Positions 27,396 through 41,337 of a DNA stretch of 60,285 nucleotides are shown piece after piece. Each line of letters starts with the position of its first letter. Position 1 is the stretch's first letter. The position numbers were made by a program, and so were the translations under genes. The notes below the pieces were generated by a model. That model saw only the letters and a program-made list of their open reading frames with translations. It did no database searches and was not told the DNA's origin. Source of the DNA: Myxococcales bacterium (GTDB lineage: Bacteria > Myxococcota_A > Polyangia > Haliangiales > Haliangiaceae). The stretch is from the NCBI GenBank assembly GCA_016794525.1, contig JAEUJY010000151.1, positions 1 through 60,285 of the forward strand. Reading direction: 5' to 3'.

Positions 27396-28135
27396 CGGCG
27401 CGCGCGGCGGGCGTGATCGGGGTGGCGCTGGCGGCGAGCGCCGCGGCGGCGCGCGCCGACGACGGGCCGCTGGCCGCGCCGACGTTGGTGCCGGCCCAGG
27501 CGGTGGCGGTGGCCGCGGCGATCGAGGGCGAGCTCGACGGCGACGCCGCCGACGTCGCGGCCGACGTGTGGTACGGCGTCGGCACCGGGCTGACGCTGGG
27601 GCTGCGCCACTCGCAGCGCGGCGTCGATGCGATCGGCGCCGGCCGCGGCCTGTGCCTGCGCGGCTGCCGCGCCGGCGACGATCGCTACCGCGGCGTCGCG
27701 CTCACCGCGCGGTTCCCGCTGGCCGCGCGGCTGACCGCCGAGCTGGCCACCGACGTCACCGCGTGGTCGCCGGCCCACGCCGCGGTCACCGTCGGCGCGA
27801 TCGCCGACTGGCGCGACGGCCGGCGCTGGGCGCGCGCCACGGCGCGGCTCGGCATCGGCCTGCTGGGGCGCGCCGACGGCAACCGCGATCGCGCCACCGT
27901 CGAGGCCACGGTCGGCGTGCCGCTGGCGGGGCGGTTCGGCGTCGAGGTCGGCGTCGGCGTCGCCGGCCCACCGTCGAGCGACTACTTCGCCGAGGCGACC
28001 GCGCCGGCGTGGGCGCAGCTCGACTGGTGGGCCGGCCGCTGCTGGGGCCTGGGCCTCGCGATCGGCACCGACGACGTCACCCGCGGCGATCGCACCGGCT
28101 ACGGCGCGCTCACCGTCGCCGCGCGCCTGCGCTGA
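27392..28135 (+). CDS. Exported beta-barrel-like protein, last gene of PP2C operon
   Basis: A 247-residue protein with an Ala-rich signal peptide (MTARAAGVIGVALAASAAAARADD). The rest has regular short amphipathic strands (GVGTGLTLGLRHSQRG, ATARLGIGLLGRADGNRDRATVEATVGVPLAG). It is probably located in the outer membrane. One CLRGC pair may form a disulfide. The link to a cytoplasmic phosphatase in one operon is unusual. Confidence 0.55.
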   Translation: MTARAAGVIGVALAASAAAARADDGPLAAPTLVPAQAVAVAAAIEGELDGDAADVAADVWYGVGTGLTLGLRHSQRGVDAIGAGRGLCLRGCRAGDDRYRGVALTARFPLAARLTAELATDVTAWSPAHAAVTVGAIADWRDGRRWARATARLGIGLLGRADGNRDRATVEATVGVPLAGRFGVEVGVGVAGPPSSDYFAEATAPAWAQLDWWAGRCWGLGLAIGTDDVTRGDRTGYGALTVAARLR

Positions 28136-28235
28136 CGGCCCGCCGGCGGCGACGCGCCGCCCGGGACTCAGCGCTCGTCGGTGTTTCGGGCGAGCAACGG
28201 TCGGCGAACCGGGAGTCTCGCGTCGCGGGGGGAGG

Positions 28236-28284
28236 CTCGATCCCGGCTTTGCCGGGATCGAGGGGGGCTCGGCGACGAGCCCCC
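28236..28284. repeat. Abutting double hairpin, copy 1
   Basis: Hairpin 1 pairs CTCGATCCCGGC (28236-28247) with GCCGGGATCGAG (28251-28262). Hairpin 2 follows at once: GGGGGCTC (28263-28270), loop GGCGAC, GAGCCCCC (28277-28284). It lies between the convergent stops of the PP2C operon and the kinase gene, where a two-way terminator would be useful. Related copies lie at 44716-44765 and 47195-47244. Confidence 0.7.
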
Positions 28285-28290
28285 TGGGAC

Positions 28291-30090
<1,800 letters not shown>

Positions 30091-30199
30091 GCGTGGATCG
30101 TAGCCTGGTTTCTCGAAAGGGCGCCACCTCACGCCACCCGGCGCCCTGGCCCGGCTGGCGCCACCTGACGCCCTGGCGCCGCTGGCGCCGAAATGCCGA

Positions 30200-30222
30200 A
30201 CGCCCGGCGGTCAGCCGGGCGT
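30200..30222. terminator. Terminator-like hairpin
   Basis: ACGCCCGGC (30200-30208), loop GGTCA, GCCGGGCGT (30214-30222) form a 9-base-pair hairpin 33 bases past the stop of the cysteine-rich lipoprotein gene on the minus strand. The following minus-strand bases contain only a short T run, so termination may be weak. Confidence 0.5.
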
Positions 30223-30254
30223 CGGACCTCGAATCCGCGATGCGAAGGCCGCGC

Positions 30255-31877
30255 TCAGCCCGGCAGCGGCATCACCCGCGACTCGCAGCGCGTGAACACC
30301 GTGTCGACGCAGGTCCAGGTGCCGTCGGGGTTCGGGGTGCAGACGCCGGTGTAGATCGGCGCGCACTCGACGCGGCTGCGGCACGTCATCTCGTCGGTGA
30401 CGTCCTCGCAGGTGGCGGGCGGCGGGTCACCGCACTGGCTGTCGGGGATGCAGTAGCCGCTCCAGCAGCCGCCGGCGACGCCGGCCGTGGTGCCGATCGG
30501 GCAGGCGGGCGGCGGCAGCGCGCAGATCACGACGCCGTTGCACTGGCCGGGACCGTCGGGCACGCACTCGCCGCGGCAGACGTCGGGGCAGCCGGCCGGG
30601 TCGCCACACGGCGGGCCCGCGCAGGTCTCCTCGCAGTGCGTGCCGGGGCCGCAGTCGATCGCCGCGCAGCCCTGGCCGGGGTCGGGCACGCAGGTGGCGG
30701 TGCAGCCGCCCATCGGGCCCATCGGGTTGTTGGGGTCGACCGGCGTGCACTGGATCTCGCAGTGCGAGCCGGGCATGCAGGTGTCGGGGCCGCACTCGGT
30801 CGTCGGGTCGGGCACGCAGAACGGCTCGCACACCGGGACCTCGCAGCCGCTGCCGTCGGGGAGCGGGTCGCACGGGAAGCAGCGCTCCTCGCAGTGCGCG
30901 TCGGGGCCGCAGTCGAAGCCGGTGCAGGTCGACGGCGGGACGCCCTGGCACTCGAAGTGGCACGGCTGGCCACACGACGGGTCGCCGGGGTAGCCGCACG
31001 GCGGGCAGACCTCGACGCAGGCGCTATCGGGCGGGCACTCGATCGGGCACATCTGCTGGTCGGGGACGCAGGTGGCGGTGCAGGTGCCGGGGGGGATCGG
31101 CGAGTCGCTCTCGGCGCCGCCCGCCGGGCCGCCGCCGGTGCACAGCTCCTCGCAGTGGAAGCCGGGGCCGCAGTCGATCGCGGCGCACGAGCCGCCGGCC
31201 GGGACGCACTGGCCGAAGCACACCGCCGGGCACGCCATGCCGGTCGACGGGTCGCATCCGGGCGGCGGGTCACAGACGCCCTGCTCGGTGGTGCAGGTGT
31301 AGCCGGTCGGGCAGTCGGCGGTCGCGAAGCAGCCCTGCGTGCCCGGCTCGGGCTCGCACGACGTGAACACGCCGCTGCCGCTGTAGCCGTCGTTGGGCAG
31401 GTCGGTCGATCCGTAGATCGCGACGCAGTCGTTGTGGCGCGAGCAGCCGTAGCCGTCGAGGCCCTGGCACGCCTCGCCAGTCACCGGGCCCGACGGCGCG
31501 ATGCCGACGCAGCCCGAGAAGAAGCGGAAGCCGCCCTGCGACGGGTCGGTCTGGGTGTACGTCGCGCGGCACTCGGGCGCGGCGAAGCAGCTCTGCTCGT
31601 CGAGGCCCTCGCACGAGGTGAAGCACTGGGCCCAGTCGACCGGGGCCGGCGCGCCGGCCTGGTCGAACGCCGGCGTGGGCTGGGCGCCGCAGCCGCCGCC
31701 CCCACCGCCGATGAACTCGCACTGGTTGGTCTGCGGGTTGCGCAGGCCGGCCGCCTCGGCGGCGCCGTCGAACAGACAGTCGTCGTCGCCGGTGTCGTCA
31801 CCGAAGTAGAGCGTACAGGCGGAGGCGGTGGTCGCGACGACGGCGGCCACCAGGGTGCGAGCGAGCCAGTGGGTCAT
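30255..31877 (-). CDS. Cysteine-rich repeat lipoprotein
   Basis: A 540-residue lipoprotein (lipobox TTASACTLYFG) with about 60 cysteines. From residue 190 on it consists of repeats of the type CxxIDCGPGFHCEExC...CTATCVPD, like the Cys-rich repeats of myxobacterial surface lipoproteins. All Cys are probably disulfide-bonded outside the cell. The ATG at 31877 has AGGAG eight bases upstream. The ligand or role is unknown; adhesive or structural use is a guess. Confidence 0.75.
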   Translation of the reverse strand: MTHWLARTLVAAVVATTASACTLYFGDDTGDDDCLFDGAAEAAGLRNPQTNQCEFIGGGGGGCGAQPTPAFDQAGAPAPVDWAQCFTSCEGLDEQSCFAAPECRATYTQTDPSQGGFRFFSGCVGIAPSGPVTGEACQGLDGYGCSRHNDCVAIYGSTDLPNDGYSGSGVFTSCEPEPGTQGCFATADCPTGYTCTTEQGVCDPPPGCDPSTGMACPAVCFGQCVPAGGSCAAIDCGPGFHCEELCTGGGPAGGAESDSPIPPGTCTATCVPDQQMCPIECPPDSACVEVCPPCGYPGDPSCGQPCHFECQGVPPSTCTGFDCGPDAHCEERCFPCDPLPDGSGCEVPVCEPFCVPDPTTECGPDTCMPGSHCEIQCTPVDPNNPMGPMGGCTATCVPDPGQGCAAIDCGPGTHCEETCAGPPCGDPAGCPDVCRGECVPDGPGQCNGVVICALPPPACPIGTTAGVAGGCWSGYCIPDSQCGDPPPATCEDVTDEMTCRSRVECAPIYTGVCTPNPDGTWTCVDTVFTRCESRVMPLPG

Positions 31878-31989
31878 GGCGGACTCCTGGGGAGAGGAAG
31901 ATGATAGGCGAATGGGCGGCACGGTTGGCGAGTTCCTGCGTCAGCAAGGGGTGGGCCAGGTGCCCACGTCACAGGTAACGGATTGATCT

Positions 31990-32004
31990 CCCACCCTGGG
32001 TGGG
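31990..32004. promoter_or_regulatory. Palindrome upstream of DUF2760-Hsp70 operon
   Basis: CCCACCC-T-GGGTGGG is a perfect 15-base palindrome 105 bases before the DUF2760 start and 113 bases before the divergent lipoprotein start. A TTGACT at about 32063 may be a -35 element of the operon. Operator function is a guess. Confidence 0.4.
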
Positions 32005-32108
32005 CCGCGGGTGCGCCATCCGTCACGGCCCGAGGCTGATTTCGTCTCAGTTTTCCGAGGCTTGACTTGTGGGTGATCGCGGTTTACCCACGGCCGGAGA
32101 TCGCATCC

Positions 32109-32740
32109 ATGTCCCGTATCGGCCTGGCGTTTTCGTCCTTCTTTCGGCTCCTCTTCGGCAAGAAGCTGTCACCGGCGGTGGCGGACTACCTCCCGCCGGA
32201 GGTCGCGTGGCTCCCGGCCGGGCGCCCCGAGCCAGCCCCCGAGCCGAAGGCGGCGAAGCCCGAGCCCAAGGCGGAGCCGAAGCCGGCCAAGCCCGAGCCC
32301 GCGGCCAAGCCCGCCGAGCCGAAGCCCGAGCCGCCGGCCAAGAAGGTCGACCTGTCGGCGGCGCAGCGCGACGGCGCGCTGGCGCTGCTGGCGCTGCTCC
32401 AGCGCGACGGCCGCCTCATCGACTTCCTGCGCGAGCCCCTCGACGGCTTCGCCGACGCCGACATCGGCGCCGCCGCCCGCGACGTGCACCGCGGCTGCAA
32501 GAAGGTCCTCGATCAGTACTTCACGCTCGAGCCGGTGCTGCCCGGCGCCGACGACGCCAGGGTGACCGTGCCCAAGGGCTTCGACCCCGCCGAGATCCGC
32601 GTCATCGGCGAGGCCAAGGGCGAGCCGCCGTTCGCCGGCGCGCTGCGCCACCACGGCTGGCGCGCGGCCAAGGCCCAGCTGCCCACGCTGGCGGACGGCG
32701 TCGATCGCACGATCGTCGCGCCCGCCGAGGTCGAGCTCTC

Positions 32741-32744
<4 letters not shown>
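32109..32744 (+). CDS. DUF2760 protein
   Basis: A 211-residue protein. Residues 1-30 (MSRIGLAFSSFFRLLFGKKLS) look membrane-associated. A Lys/Pro/Glu/Ala-rich spacer (35-80) follows, then the DUF2760 domain (LALLQRDGRLIDFLREPLDGFADADIGAAARDVHRGCKKVL...GALRHHGWRA). The family is usually encoded next to Hsp70-like genes, and here its stop overlaps the GTG of one. It probably acts with that chaperone, but the mechanism is unknown. Confidence 0.82.
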
Positions 32745-34507
<1,763 letters not shown>

Positions 34508-34526
34508 CGAGCCGCCGAGCACCCTC

Positions 34527-34550
34527 GGGCACGGGCACGGGCACGGGCAC
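34527..34550. repeat. (GGGCAC)4 microsatellite
   Basis: Four perfect tandem GGGCAC hexamers in the 87-base gap between convergent stops of the Hsp70-like gene and the GH44 gene. Copy number could vary between strains; no function is evident. Confidence 0.8.
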
Positions 34551-34594
34551 GGCGCAGGTTGACCTCGAACCGCCCCGGCGTTTCACAGCAACCG

Positions 34595-36247
34595 CTACCG
34601 CGGCACCAGCACCGTCACCGAGGCCGCCGGCACGTCGACCCGGAACGCGTTGGTCGCGGTCGGCGTGACCGCGGCGCCGGCGGTGATCGCGTCGCTGGCG
34701 CTGGTCAGCTGCCAGCGCTCGAGGTGATCGATCGTGCGCGGCGCGGCCACGGTGACGCCGACGGTCAGCGGCTGCGTGGCCTTGTTGATCACGACGATCA
34801 CCTGGCGGCCGCCGAAGTCGTCGTCCGACGCGTACGCGGTGACCCGCGCGACGTCGGAGGTCGTCGCGGCGACGCTGGTGCCGCCGAACGCGCCGCCGTT
34901 GCCGTCGAAGTTGGTGTAGGCGCGCAGCCCGGCCAGCAGGTAGCGCTCCTGCGCCGGGGAGCGCAGCAGCCACAACGTCGCCAGCCCGACCTCGTCGCGC
35001 CCGAACACGCCGAGCACGTCGGCGGTGGCGATCGCGCCGCTGATGTCGTTGCCGCCGCCGTAGTTCCACTCGGTGAAGGCCAGCTTGGTGCCCGGCGCGT
35101 GGTCGGCGATCTGCTGCTTGACCCACGGGATCAGCGCGATCGGGCCGTGCAGCACGTCGTTGACGATCCAGCTGTCCTCCTCGTAGGTCGCGTCCCACAG
35201 CGAGCGCGGCGCCTGCACCCGCGCCGCGGCGCCGGTGCCGCCGCTGACGTCGGAGATGCGCTGCCCGTCGCCGCGGGCCTCGGGGTACCAGTGCAGGTCG
35301 AGGTAGTCGACCAGCTTGTGGCCGGCGGTGGTCTCGGCGGCGCGCACCGCGTCGAGGAACGTCGGGATGAACGGCCGGCCGCCGGCGTCGGGCGCGTTCT
35401 GCAGGTTGAGGTAGCCGGCGTAGCCGTAGCTGACGAAGCCCAGCGTCTCGGCGGCCGGCCACGCGTCCTTGACCGCGGCGGCGTAGGTCAGCGTGCGATC
35501 GATCAGCTCGGCGTAGGTGACCGGCTGCGGGTGGATGCGCGCGTGGGTGCCCGACCAGAGGTCAGGCTCGTTGTCGAGATCGACCAGCACCCGGACGTCG
35601 CCCCAGCCGCGGCGGATGAAGTCGATCGCCTCGTCCTGGTAGACGTCGGCGTCGCCGGCGTTGGGCGTCGGCGAGAACGCGCTGCCCTTGCGCGCGTGGT
35701 TGGCCTTGAAGCGGGTCTGCAGGTAGTTCGGGCCGGAGTTGCGCACGTCGCCGACGCAGGCCGGCGGGCCCTGGCCGGCGTCGCCGAGGTCGTCGTGGTC
35801 GGCCGCGACGTAGTCGACGATCGGCACCGTCACCAGCGCCGCGGTGCCGCGGGCGCGGGCGTCGTCGAGGATGCCGCGGTAGGCGCTGGCCGGCATCGAG
35901 CCGGGGCCGCCGAACGTGCCGTCGTTCTGGAAGCAGTAGTCGCTGCCGGCGTTCGACGCGTTGTTCTCCCAGTTGTACGCGGTCAGGCGGTTGCCGCCCG
36001 AGCGCTGGACCCGCGGCCGATCGCGGGCGACGTCGGCGCCGCCGTTGACGCCGTAGATCAGCGGCGAGATGGTCTTGCGGTCGCGGTCGACGCGGACGTC
36101 GACGCGGACGTCGGCGGCGCCGGGATCGCCGGGCTCGACGATCGTGCCGAGGTCGGCGTCCATGCCGGCGTCGGGGCCGCCGCTGCCGCCGTCGTCACCC
36201 CCGCACGCCACCACCGCCAGGAGGGAGAACGCGATCGCGCTGCGCAT
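34595..36247 (-). CDS. GH44 family glycoside hydrolase (endoglucanase/xyloglucanase type), lipoprotein
   Basis: A 550-residue secreted beta-glucanase. The signal peptide has a lipobox (SLLAVVACGGDD). GH44 features are IYGVNGG, SGGNRLTAYNWENNASNAGSD near residue 95, an acid/base Glu in LVDLDNEPDLWS, and the nucleophile Glu in LAFTEWNYGGGND. DLHWYPEARGDG matches the active-site wall. A C-terminal beta domain closes the protein. GH44 enzymes cut cellulose or xyloglucan, fitting a soil bacterium that degrades plant or microbial glycans. Confidence 0.88.
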   Translation of the reverse strand: MRSAIAFSLLAVVACGGDDGGSGGPDAGMDADLGTIVEPGDPGAADVRVDVRVDRDRKTISPLIYGVNGGADVARDRPRVQRSGGNRLTAYNWENNASNAGSDYCFQNDGTFGGPGSMPASAYRGILDDARARGTAALVTVPIVDYVAADHDDLGDAGQGPPACVGDVRNSGPNYLQTRFKANHARKGSAFSPTPNAGDADVYQDEAIDFIRRGWGDVRVLVDLDNEPDLWSGTHARIHPQPVTYAELIDRTLTYAAAVKDAWPAAETLGFVSYGYAGYLNLQNAPDAGGRPFIPTFLDAVRAAETTAGHKLVDYLDLHWYPEARGDGQRISDVSGGTGAAARVQAPRSLWDATYEEDSWIVNDVLHGPIALIPWVKQQIADHAPGTKLAFTEWNYGGGNDISGAIATADVLGVFGRDEVGLATLWLLRSPAQERYLLAGLRAYTNFDGNGGAFGGTSVAATTSDVARVTAYASDDDFGGRQVIVVINKATQPLTVGVTVAAPRTIDHLERWQLTSASDAITAGAAVTPTATNAFRVDVPAASVTVLVPR

Positions 36248-36288
36248 GGCCGCGATGGTACGGCAGTCCGCGCGCCGGTGGGGCGCGA

Positions 36289-38577
<2,289 letters not shown>

Positions 38578-38661
38578 GCGGATGACCGTACCGCGTTCAC
38601 CTGGGCATGTCGCCGCCGCCGCGGGTTGTCGCGCGGTGCCCCCCAGCGGTACGTTGTCACC

Positions 38662-38892
38662 ATGCAGGTCGAGATCCGTTACTGCTCGATGTGAGGCTAC
38701 CTGGCCAAGGCGACCCGTGCGGCCGCCCAGCTCAAGCGCGCGCTCGACGTCGACGCCACCCTCACCAAGGGCAGCGGCGGCGAGTTCACCATCAGCGTCG
38801 ACGGCGTCGTCGTCTACGACAAGACGCTCACCGGCGAGTTCCCCACCGACCAGCAGGCGGTGCGGGTGGTGCGGGACGCGATGACGCGATGA
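38662..38892 (+). CDS. SelW/Rdx-family selenoprotein with in-frame UGA (Sec11)
   Basis: ATG 38662 opens a frame of 76 codons ending at TGA 38890-38892, interrupted only by a TGA at 38692-38694. Read as selenocysteine (U), residues 5-13 are IRYCSMUGY, matching the redox motif of SelW (EYCGAUGY). The rest keeps the family pattern: [38 protein letters not shown]. Rdx proteins have a thioredoxin-like fold and a CxxU redox site. A bacterial SECIS hairpin just after the UGA is plausible (CTGG/CCAG, GCC/GGC pairs) but not proven. No Sec machinery lies in this window. A normal gene finder would miss or truncate it. Confidence 0.8.
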
Positions 38893-38937
38893 CGCGATGA
38901 GTCGACCCACCCCCCGAGGGTGAGCCGACGCCCGCGG

Positions 38938-39522
38938 TCACTTCGGGATGACGACGGTGTCGATCACGTGGATGACGCCGTTGGCCGCCTCGATGTCGGC
39001 CTTGATGACCGTCGCGCCGTCGATCTTCACGCCGCTCGACGTGTCGATGGTCAGCTCCGCGCCGTTGACCGTCTTGGCGGTCTTGAGCCCGGCGACGTCC
39101 TTGGCCATCACCTTGCCCGGCACCACGTGGTAGGTCAGCACCGCGGTGAGCTTGGCCTTGTCGGCCAGGAGCGCGTCGAGATCGGCCTTCGGGATCTTGG
39201 CGAACGCCTCGTCGGTCGGCGCGAAGACGGTGAACGGCCCCGGGCCGCGCAACGTCTCGACCAGGCCGGCGGCCTCGATCGCGGCGGCCAGGGTCTTGAA
39301 CGTGCCAGCCTCGGCGGCGACGTCGAGGATGCCCTTGGCGGCTGGCGTCGGGGCCGGGGTCGGCGCGGGCGGCGTCGGGGCTGGGGTGGGCGTGGGCGCC
39401 GGGGCCGGCGCGGCGGGCTTGGCGGCCTCGGTCGGCTTGTCCTCCGCCTTCTTCTTGCACGCGGTGAGGGTCGCGCCGCTGACGAGCAGCAACGCCATCG
39501 AGATCGTCGAGAACGAACGCAT
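38938..39522 (-). CDS. Fasciclin-domain lipoprotein
   Basis: A 194-residue surface protein: lipobox [11 protein letters not shown], a Pro/Thr/Ala-rich spacer (residues 35-70), then one FAS1 domain. It shows [37 protein letters not shown] (H1 region), YHVVPGKVM and [13 protein letters not shown] (H2). FAS1 domains mediate adhesion or protein contacts. ATG 39522 is preferred because AAGGAG lies properly spaced before it; the ATG at 39528 touches that sequence. Confidence 0.88.
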   Translation of the reverse strand: MRSFSTISMALLLVSGATLTACKKKAEDKPTEAAKPAAPAPAPTPTPAPTPPAPTPAPTPAAKGILDVAAEAGTFKTLAAAIEAAGLVETLRGPGPFTVFAPTDEAFAKIPKADLDALLADKAKLTAVLTYHVVPGKVMAKDVAGLKTAKTVNGAELTIDTSSGVKIDGATVIKADIEAANGVIHVIDTVVIPK

Positions 39523-39775
39523 GGGCATCTCCTTGGTGGCGCCTTCGACGCGCGCGCGCCCCGAGCGGTTACCAGGCGATCGTCGCGGGCGGCGGGCGCC
39601 GCGGGGCGGCTCGCCCCCAGCTCGGCCGGCCGCGGGGCCCGGATCGGGGGGCGCGGCCCCCGCTGGACTCGGATGCGTTCGGAGGCTGTGTTTCCCGTCG
39701 ATCTAGCCTACGCTGCCCGCGCCCGCGCCCGAGTTCGTCGCCGCGGGCATGTTCCCCGATACCGATGAGAGCCAC

Positions 39776-40159
39776 ATGAGCACCCGACTGTACGTAGGCA
39801 ACCTTTCCTTCAACACCTCCAGCGAGACGATCCGGGAAGAGTTCTCGGCGCTGGGCGAGGTCACCGACGTGCACGTCGTGATGGACCGCGAGACCGGCCG
39901 CCCGCGCGGCTTCGCGTTCGTCACCATGGGTTCGCCGGCCGAGGCGCAGAAGGCGATCAGCGAGATGAACGGCAAGATGCTCGACGGTCGGCCGCTCCGC
40001 GTCAACGAGGCCGAGGAGCGCGCGCCGCGCGGCGGTGGCGGCGGCGGTGGTGGCTACGGCGGCGGTGGCGGCGGCTACGGCGGCGGCGGCGGTGGCCGCG
40101 GCGGCCGTGGCGGTGGTGGTGGCGGCGGTGGCGGCGGTCGCGGCGGCGGCCGCTACTAG
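39776..40159 (+). CDS. Glycine-rich RRM RNA-binding protein
   Basis: A 127-residue single-RRM protein of the bacterial/plant-like Rbp type. RNP2 is LYVGNLSF and RNP1 is RGFAFVTM, with all four strands present in residues 1-80. The tail (residues 83-127) is nearly pure Gly with Arg and Tyr, as in cold-inducible RNA chaperones. The ATG at 39776 starts directly at the domain. The 253-base region before it (39523-39775) is divergent from the fasciclin gene and shows no other feature. Downstream is a strong hairpin, then the tRNA island. Confidence 0.9.
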   Translation: MSTRLYVGNLSFNTSSETIREEFSALGEVTDVHVVMDRETGRPRGFAFVTMGSPAEAQKAISEMNGKMLDGRPLRVNEAEERAPRGGGGGGGGYGGGGGGYGGGGGGRGGRGGGGGGGGGGRGGGRY

Positions 40160-40198
40160 CCGGCCCTCCGCGTCCGCGCGGACGATCCGAAAACGCGA

Positions 40199-40222
40199 AC
40201 GCCGCCGAGTGATCGGCGGCGT
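40199..40222. terminator. Two-way terminator hairpin between RRM gene and tRNA island
   Basis: ACGCCGCCGA (40199-40208), loop GTGA, TCGGCGGCGT (40213-40222): a perfect 10-base-pair stem. On the plus strand GTTGCGTTTC follows; on the minus strand TCGCGTTTTCGG follows. It can therefore end both the RRM transcript and the tRNA-island transcript, whose last gene ends at 40244. Confidence 0.75.
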
Positions 40223-40243
40223 GTTGCGTTTCGGGCTGCGCGG

Positions 40244-40316
40244 TACCCACGGTGGGAGTCGAACCCGCCCTCCCCGGGGTGAAAAGCCGGGATCCTGACC
40301 GCTGGACGACGTGGGC
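40244..40316 (-). tRNA. tRNA-Glu(TTC)
   Basis: Acceptor GCCCACG/CGTGGGT, D arm GTCC/GGAT, anticodon loop CTTTTCA on a CCCGG-type stem, T loop TTCGACT, discriminator A. One C-A mismatch in the T stem. Last gene of the island, directly before the terminator hairpin. Confidence 0.85.
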
Positions 40317-40320
40317 GCAG

Positions 40321-40388
40321 TGCCGCCGGGCGGAATCGAACCGCCTCACCAGGCTTCGGAGACCCGGGTCGCATCCGTGCGCGGGGGC
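40321..40388 (-). tRNA. tRNA-Arg(CCG), short D arm
   Basis: 68 nt. Anticodon loop CTCCGAA on stem CGGGT/GCCTG, T arm GGCGG-TTCGATT-CCGCC. The acceptor GCCCCCG/CGGCGGC has one C-C mismatch, and the D arm is a mini-hairpin CGCA/TGCG with a 4-base loop. Function uncertain. Confidence 0.65.
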
Positions 40389-40402
40389 GTGACGTGACGT
40401 GG

Positions 40403-40475
40403 AGCCGACCGAGGGAGTCGAACCCTCCTCTCTCCCGTACCAGGGGAGCGTGTCCACCAGGAGCACCGGGTCGGC
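40403..40475 (-). tRNA. tRNA-Thr(GGT)
   Basis: Acceptor GCCGACC/GGTCGGC fully paired, anticodon stem CTCCC/GGGAG with loop CTGGTAC, T arm GAGGG-TTCGACT-CCCTC, discriminator T. Canonical U33. Confidence 0.85.
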
Positions 40476-40516
40476 GTGGTGTCGGGCGTGGACGGCGCAG
40501 GCCGTCCACCGTGTCG

Positions 40517-40588
40517 AGCGTCTGCCCGGAGTCGCACCGGGTTGAATGCGGGTTGCAATCGCATGCCTCGCTGATCGGCCACAGACGC
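40517..40588 (-). tRNA. tRNA-Cys(GCA)
   Basis: Acceptor GCGTCTG/CAGACGC paired, discriminator T as expected for Cys, anticodon loop TTGCAAC. The T loop is TGCGACT (G55 instead of U55). Confidence 0.8.
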
Positions 40589-40602
40589 AGAGATCGTGAT
40601 CG

Positions 40603-40673
40603 TGGACTCGGGGGGACTCGAACCCCCATCGCCGCCGTGCGAGGACAGCATCCTGCCTTTGAAAGACGAGCCC
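40603..40673 (-). tRNA. tRNA-Ala(CGC)
   Basis: The acceptor GGGCTCG/CGAGTCC contains the G3-U70 pair that marks alanine tRNAs. Anticodon loop CTCGCAC, normal T loop TTCGAGT. The D arm pairs poorly. Confidence 0.75.
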
Positions 40674-40686
40674 GAGATCGAAGCAG

Positions 40687-40760
40687 CGGCCCTGAAGGGA
40701 ATCGAACCCTCCTAGATACTCATAGACAGTGAGCCAACGTCGCCAGACGTACCCAGGGCC
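40687..40760 (-). tRNA. tRNA-Asp(GTC)
   Basis: Acceptor GGCCCTG/CAGGGCC with discriminator G (Asp identity), anticodon stem GCTCA/TGAGT and loop CTGTCTA, T loop TTCGATT. Looks functional. Confidence 0.85.
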
Positions 40761-40794
40761 AGAAAAAGAGACGAACGACGGATCGTGACGATCG

Positions 40795-40865
40795 TGGAAC
40801 CGGAGGGAGTCGCACCCTCGTCGCTGGTCTGCCGAGCCAGCATTCTCCTGTTGAACTACGGCCCC
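40795..40865 (-). tRNA. tRNA-Ala(GGC), C33 and G55
   Basis: Acceptor GGGGCCG/CGGTTCC with G3-U70. Anticodon loop TCGGCAG has C33. T loop TGCGACT. Same body as the Val(CAC), Ala(TGC) and Val(GAC) genes next to it, so these arose by duplication with anticodon change. Confidence 0.75.
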
Positions 40866-40877
40866 GTATCTCAGTCG

Positions 40878-40948
40878 TCGGGCTGGAGGGAGTCGCACCC
40901 CCGCCGCTGGAATGTGAGACCAGCATTCTGCTGTTGAACTACAGCCCG
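40878..40948 (-). tRNA. tRNA-Val(CAC), G55
   Basis: Acceptor CGGGCTG/CAGCCCG perfect, D arm GTTC/GAAT, anticodon loop CTCACAT (U33), T loop TGCGACT. The anticodon stem has a T-T pair next to the loop. Confidence 0.78.
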
Positions 40949-40959
40949 TCTCTGCTCGT

Positions 40960-41030
40960 GGAAACCGAAGGGAGTCGCACCCTCATCACTGGTTTGCAAG
41001 ACCAGGGTTCTCCTGTTGAACTACGGCCCC
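40960..41030 (-). tRNA. tRNA-Ala(TGC), G55
   Basis: Acceptor GGGGCCG/CGGTTTC with G3-U70, anticodon stem CTGGT/ACCAG with loop CTTGCAA (U33), T loop TGCGACT. The discriminator reads C rather than the usual A. Confidence 0.78.
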
Positions 41031-41039
41031 GTATCGTCG

Positions 41040-41110
41040 TGAGGTCGGAAGGAATCGCACCTTCGTCGCCGGCATGTCGGACCGGCACTCTGCTCCTGAG
41101 CTACGACCCC
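41040..41110 (-). tRNA. tRNA-Val(GAC), C33 and G55
   Basis: Acceptor GGGGTCG/CGACCTC, D arm GCTC/GAGT, anticodon stem CCGGT/GCCGG with loop CCGACAT (C33), T loop TGCGATT, discriminator A. Confidence 0.78.
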
Positions 41111-41114
41111 GTCG

Positions 41115-41201
41115 CGGAAGGAGGGGGACTCGAACCCCCAACGCCGGTTCTACGGCGCACGCAGTTAGCACCTGCGCTCCTCGTCCTGCCGGACTCCTTC
41201 C
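41115..41201 (-). tRNA. tRNA-Ser(GCT)
   Basis: 87 nt class II tRNA: acceptor GGAAGGA/TCCTTCC, anticodon stem CGCAG/CTGCG with loop GTGCTAA, long variable arm GCGCCG/CCGGCG, T loop TTCGAGT, discriminator G. First of three Ser genes in a row. Confidence 0.85.
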
Positions 41202-41217
41202 AAGAAAGCACGCGCGG

Positions 41218-41300
41218 CGGAGGAGGGGGGAGTCGAACCCCCAGACCATGGCTGATCACGATTTTCGGGACCGTTGCCCTCACCGATAGGCAGCTCCTCC
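41218..41300 (-). tRNA. tRNA-Ser(CGA), C33
   Basis: 83 nt class II: acceptor GGAGGAG/CTCCTCC, anticodon stem ACGGT/ATCGT, loop CCCGAAA (C33), long variable arm, T loop TTCGACT, discriminator G. Confidence 0.8.
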
Positions 41301-41337
41301 AGAGACGGCGCGGGCGCGCCGGATGCGGTCGTCACAG

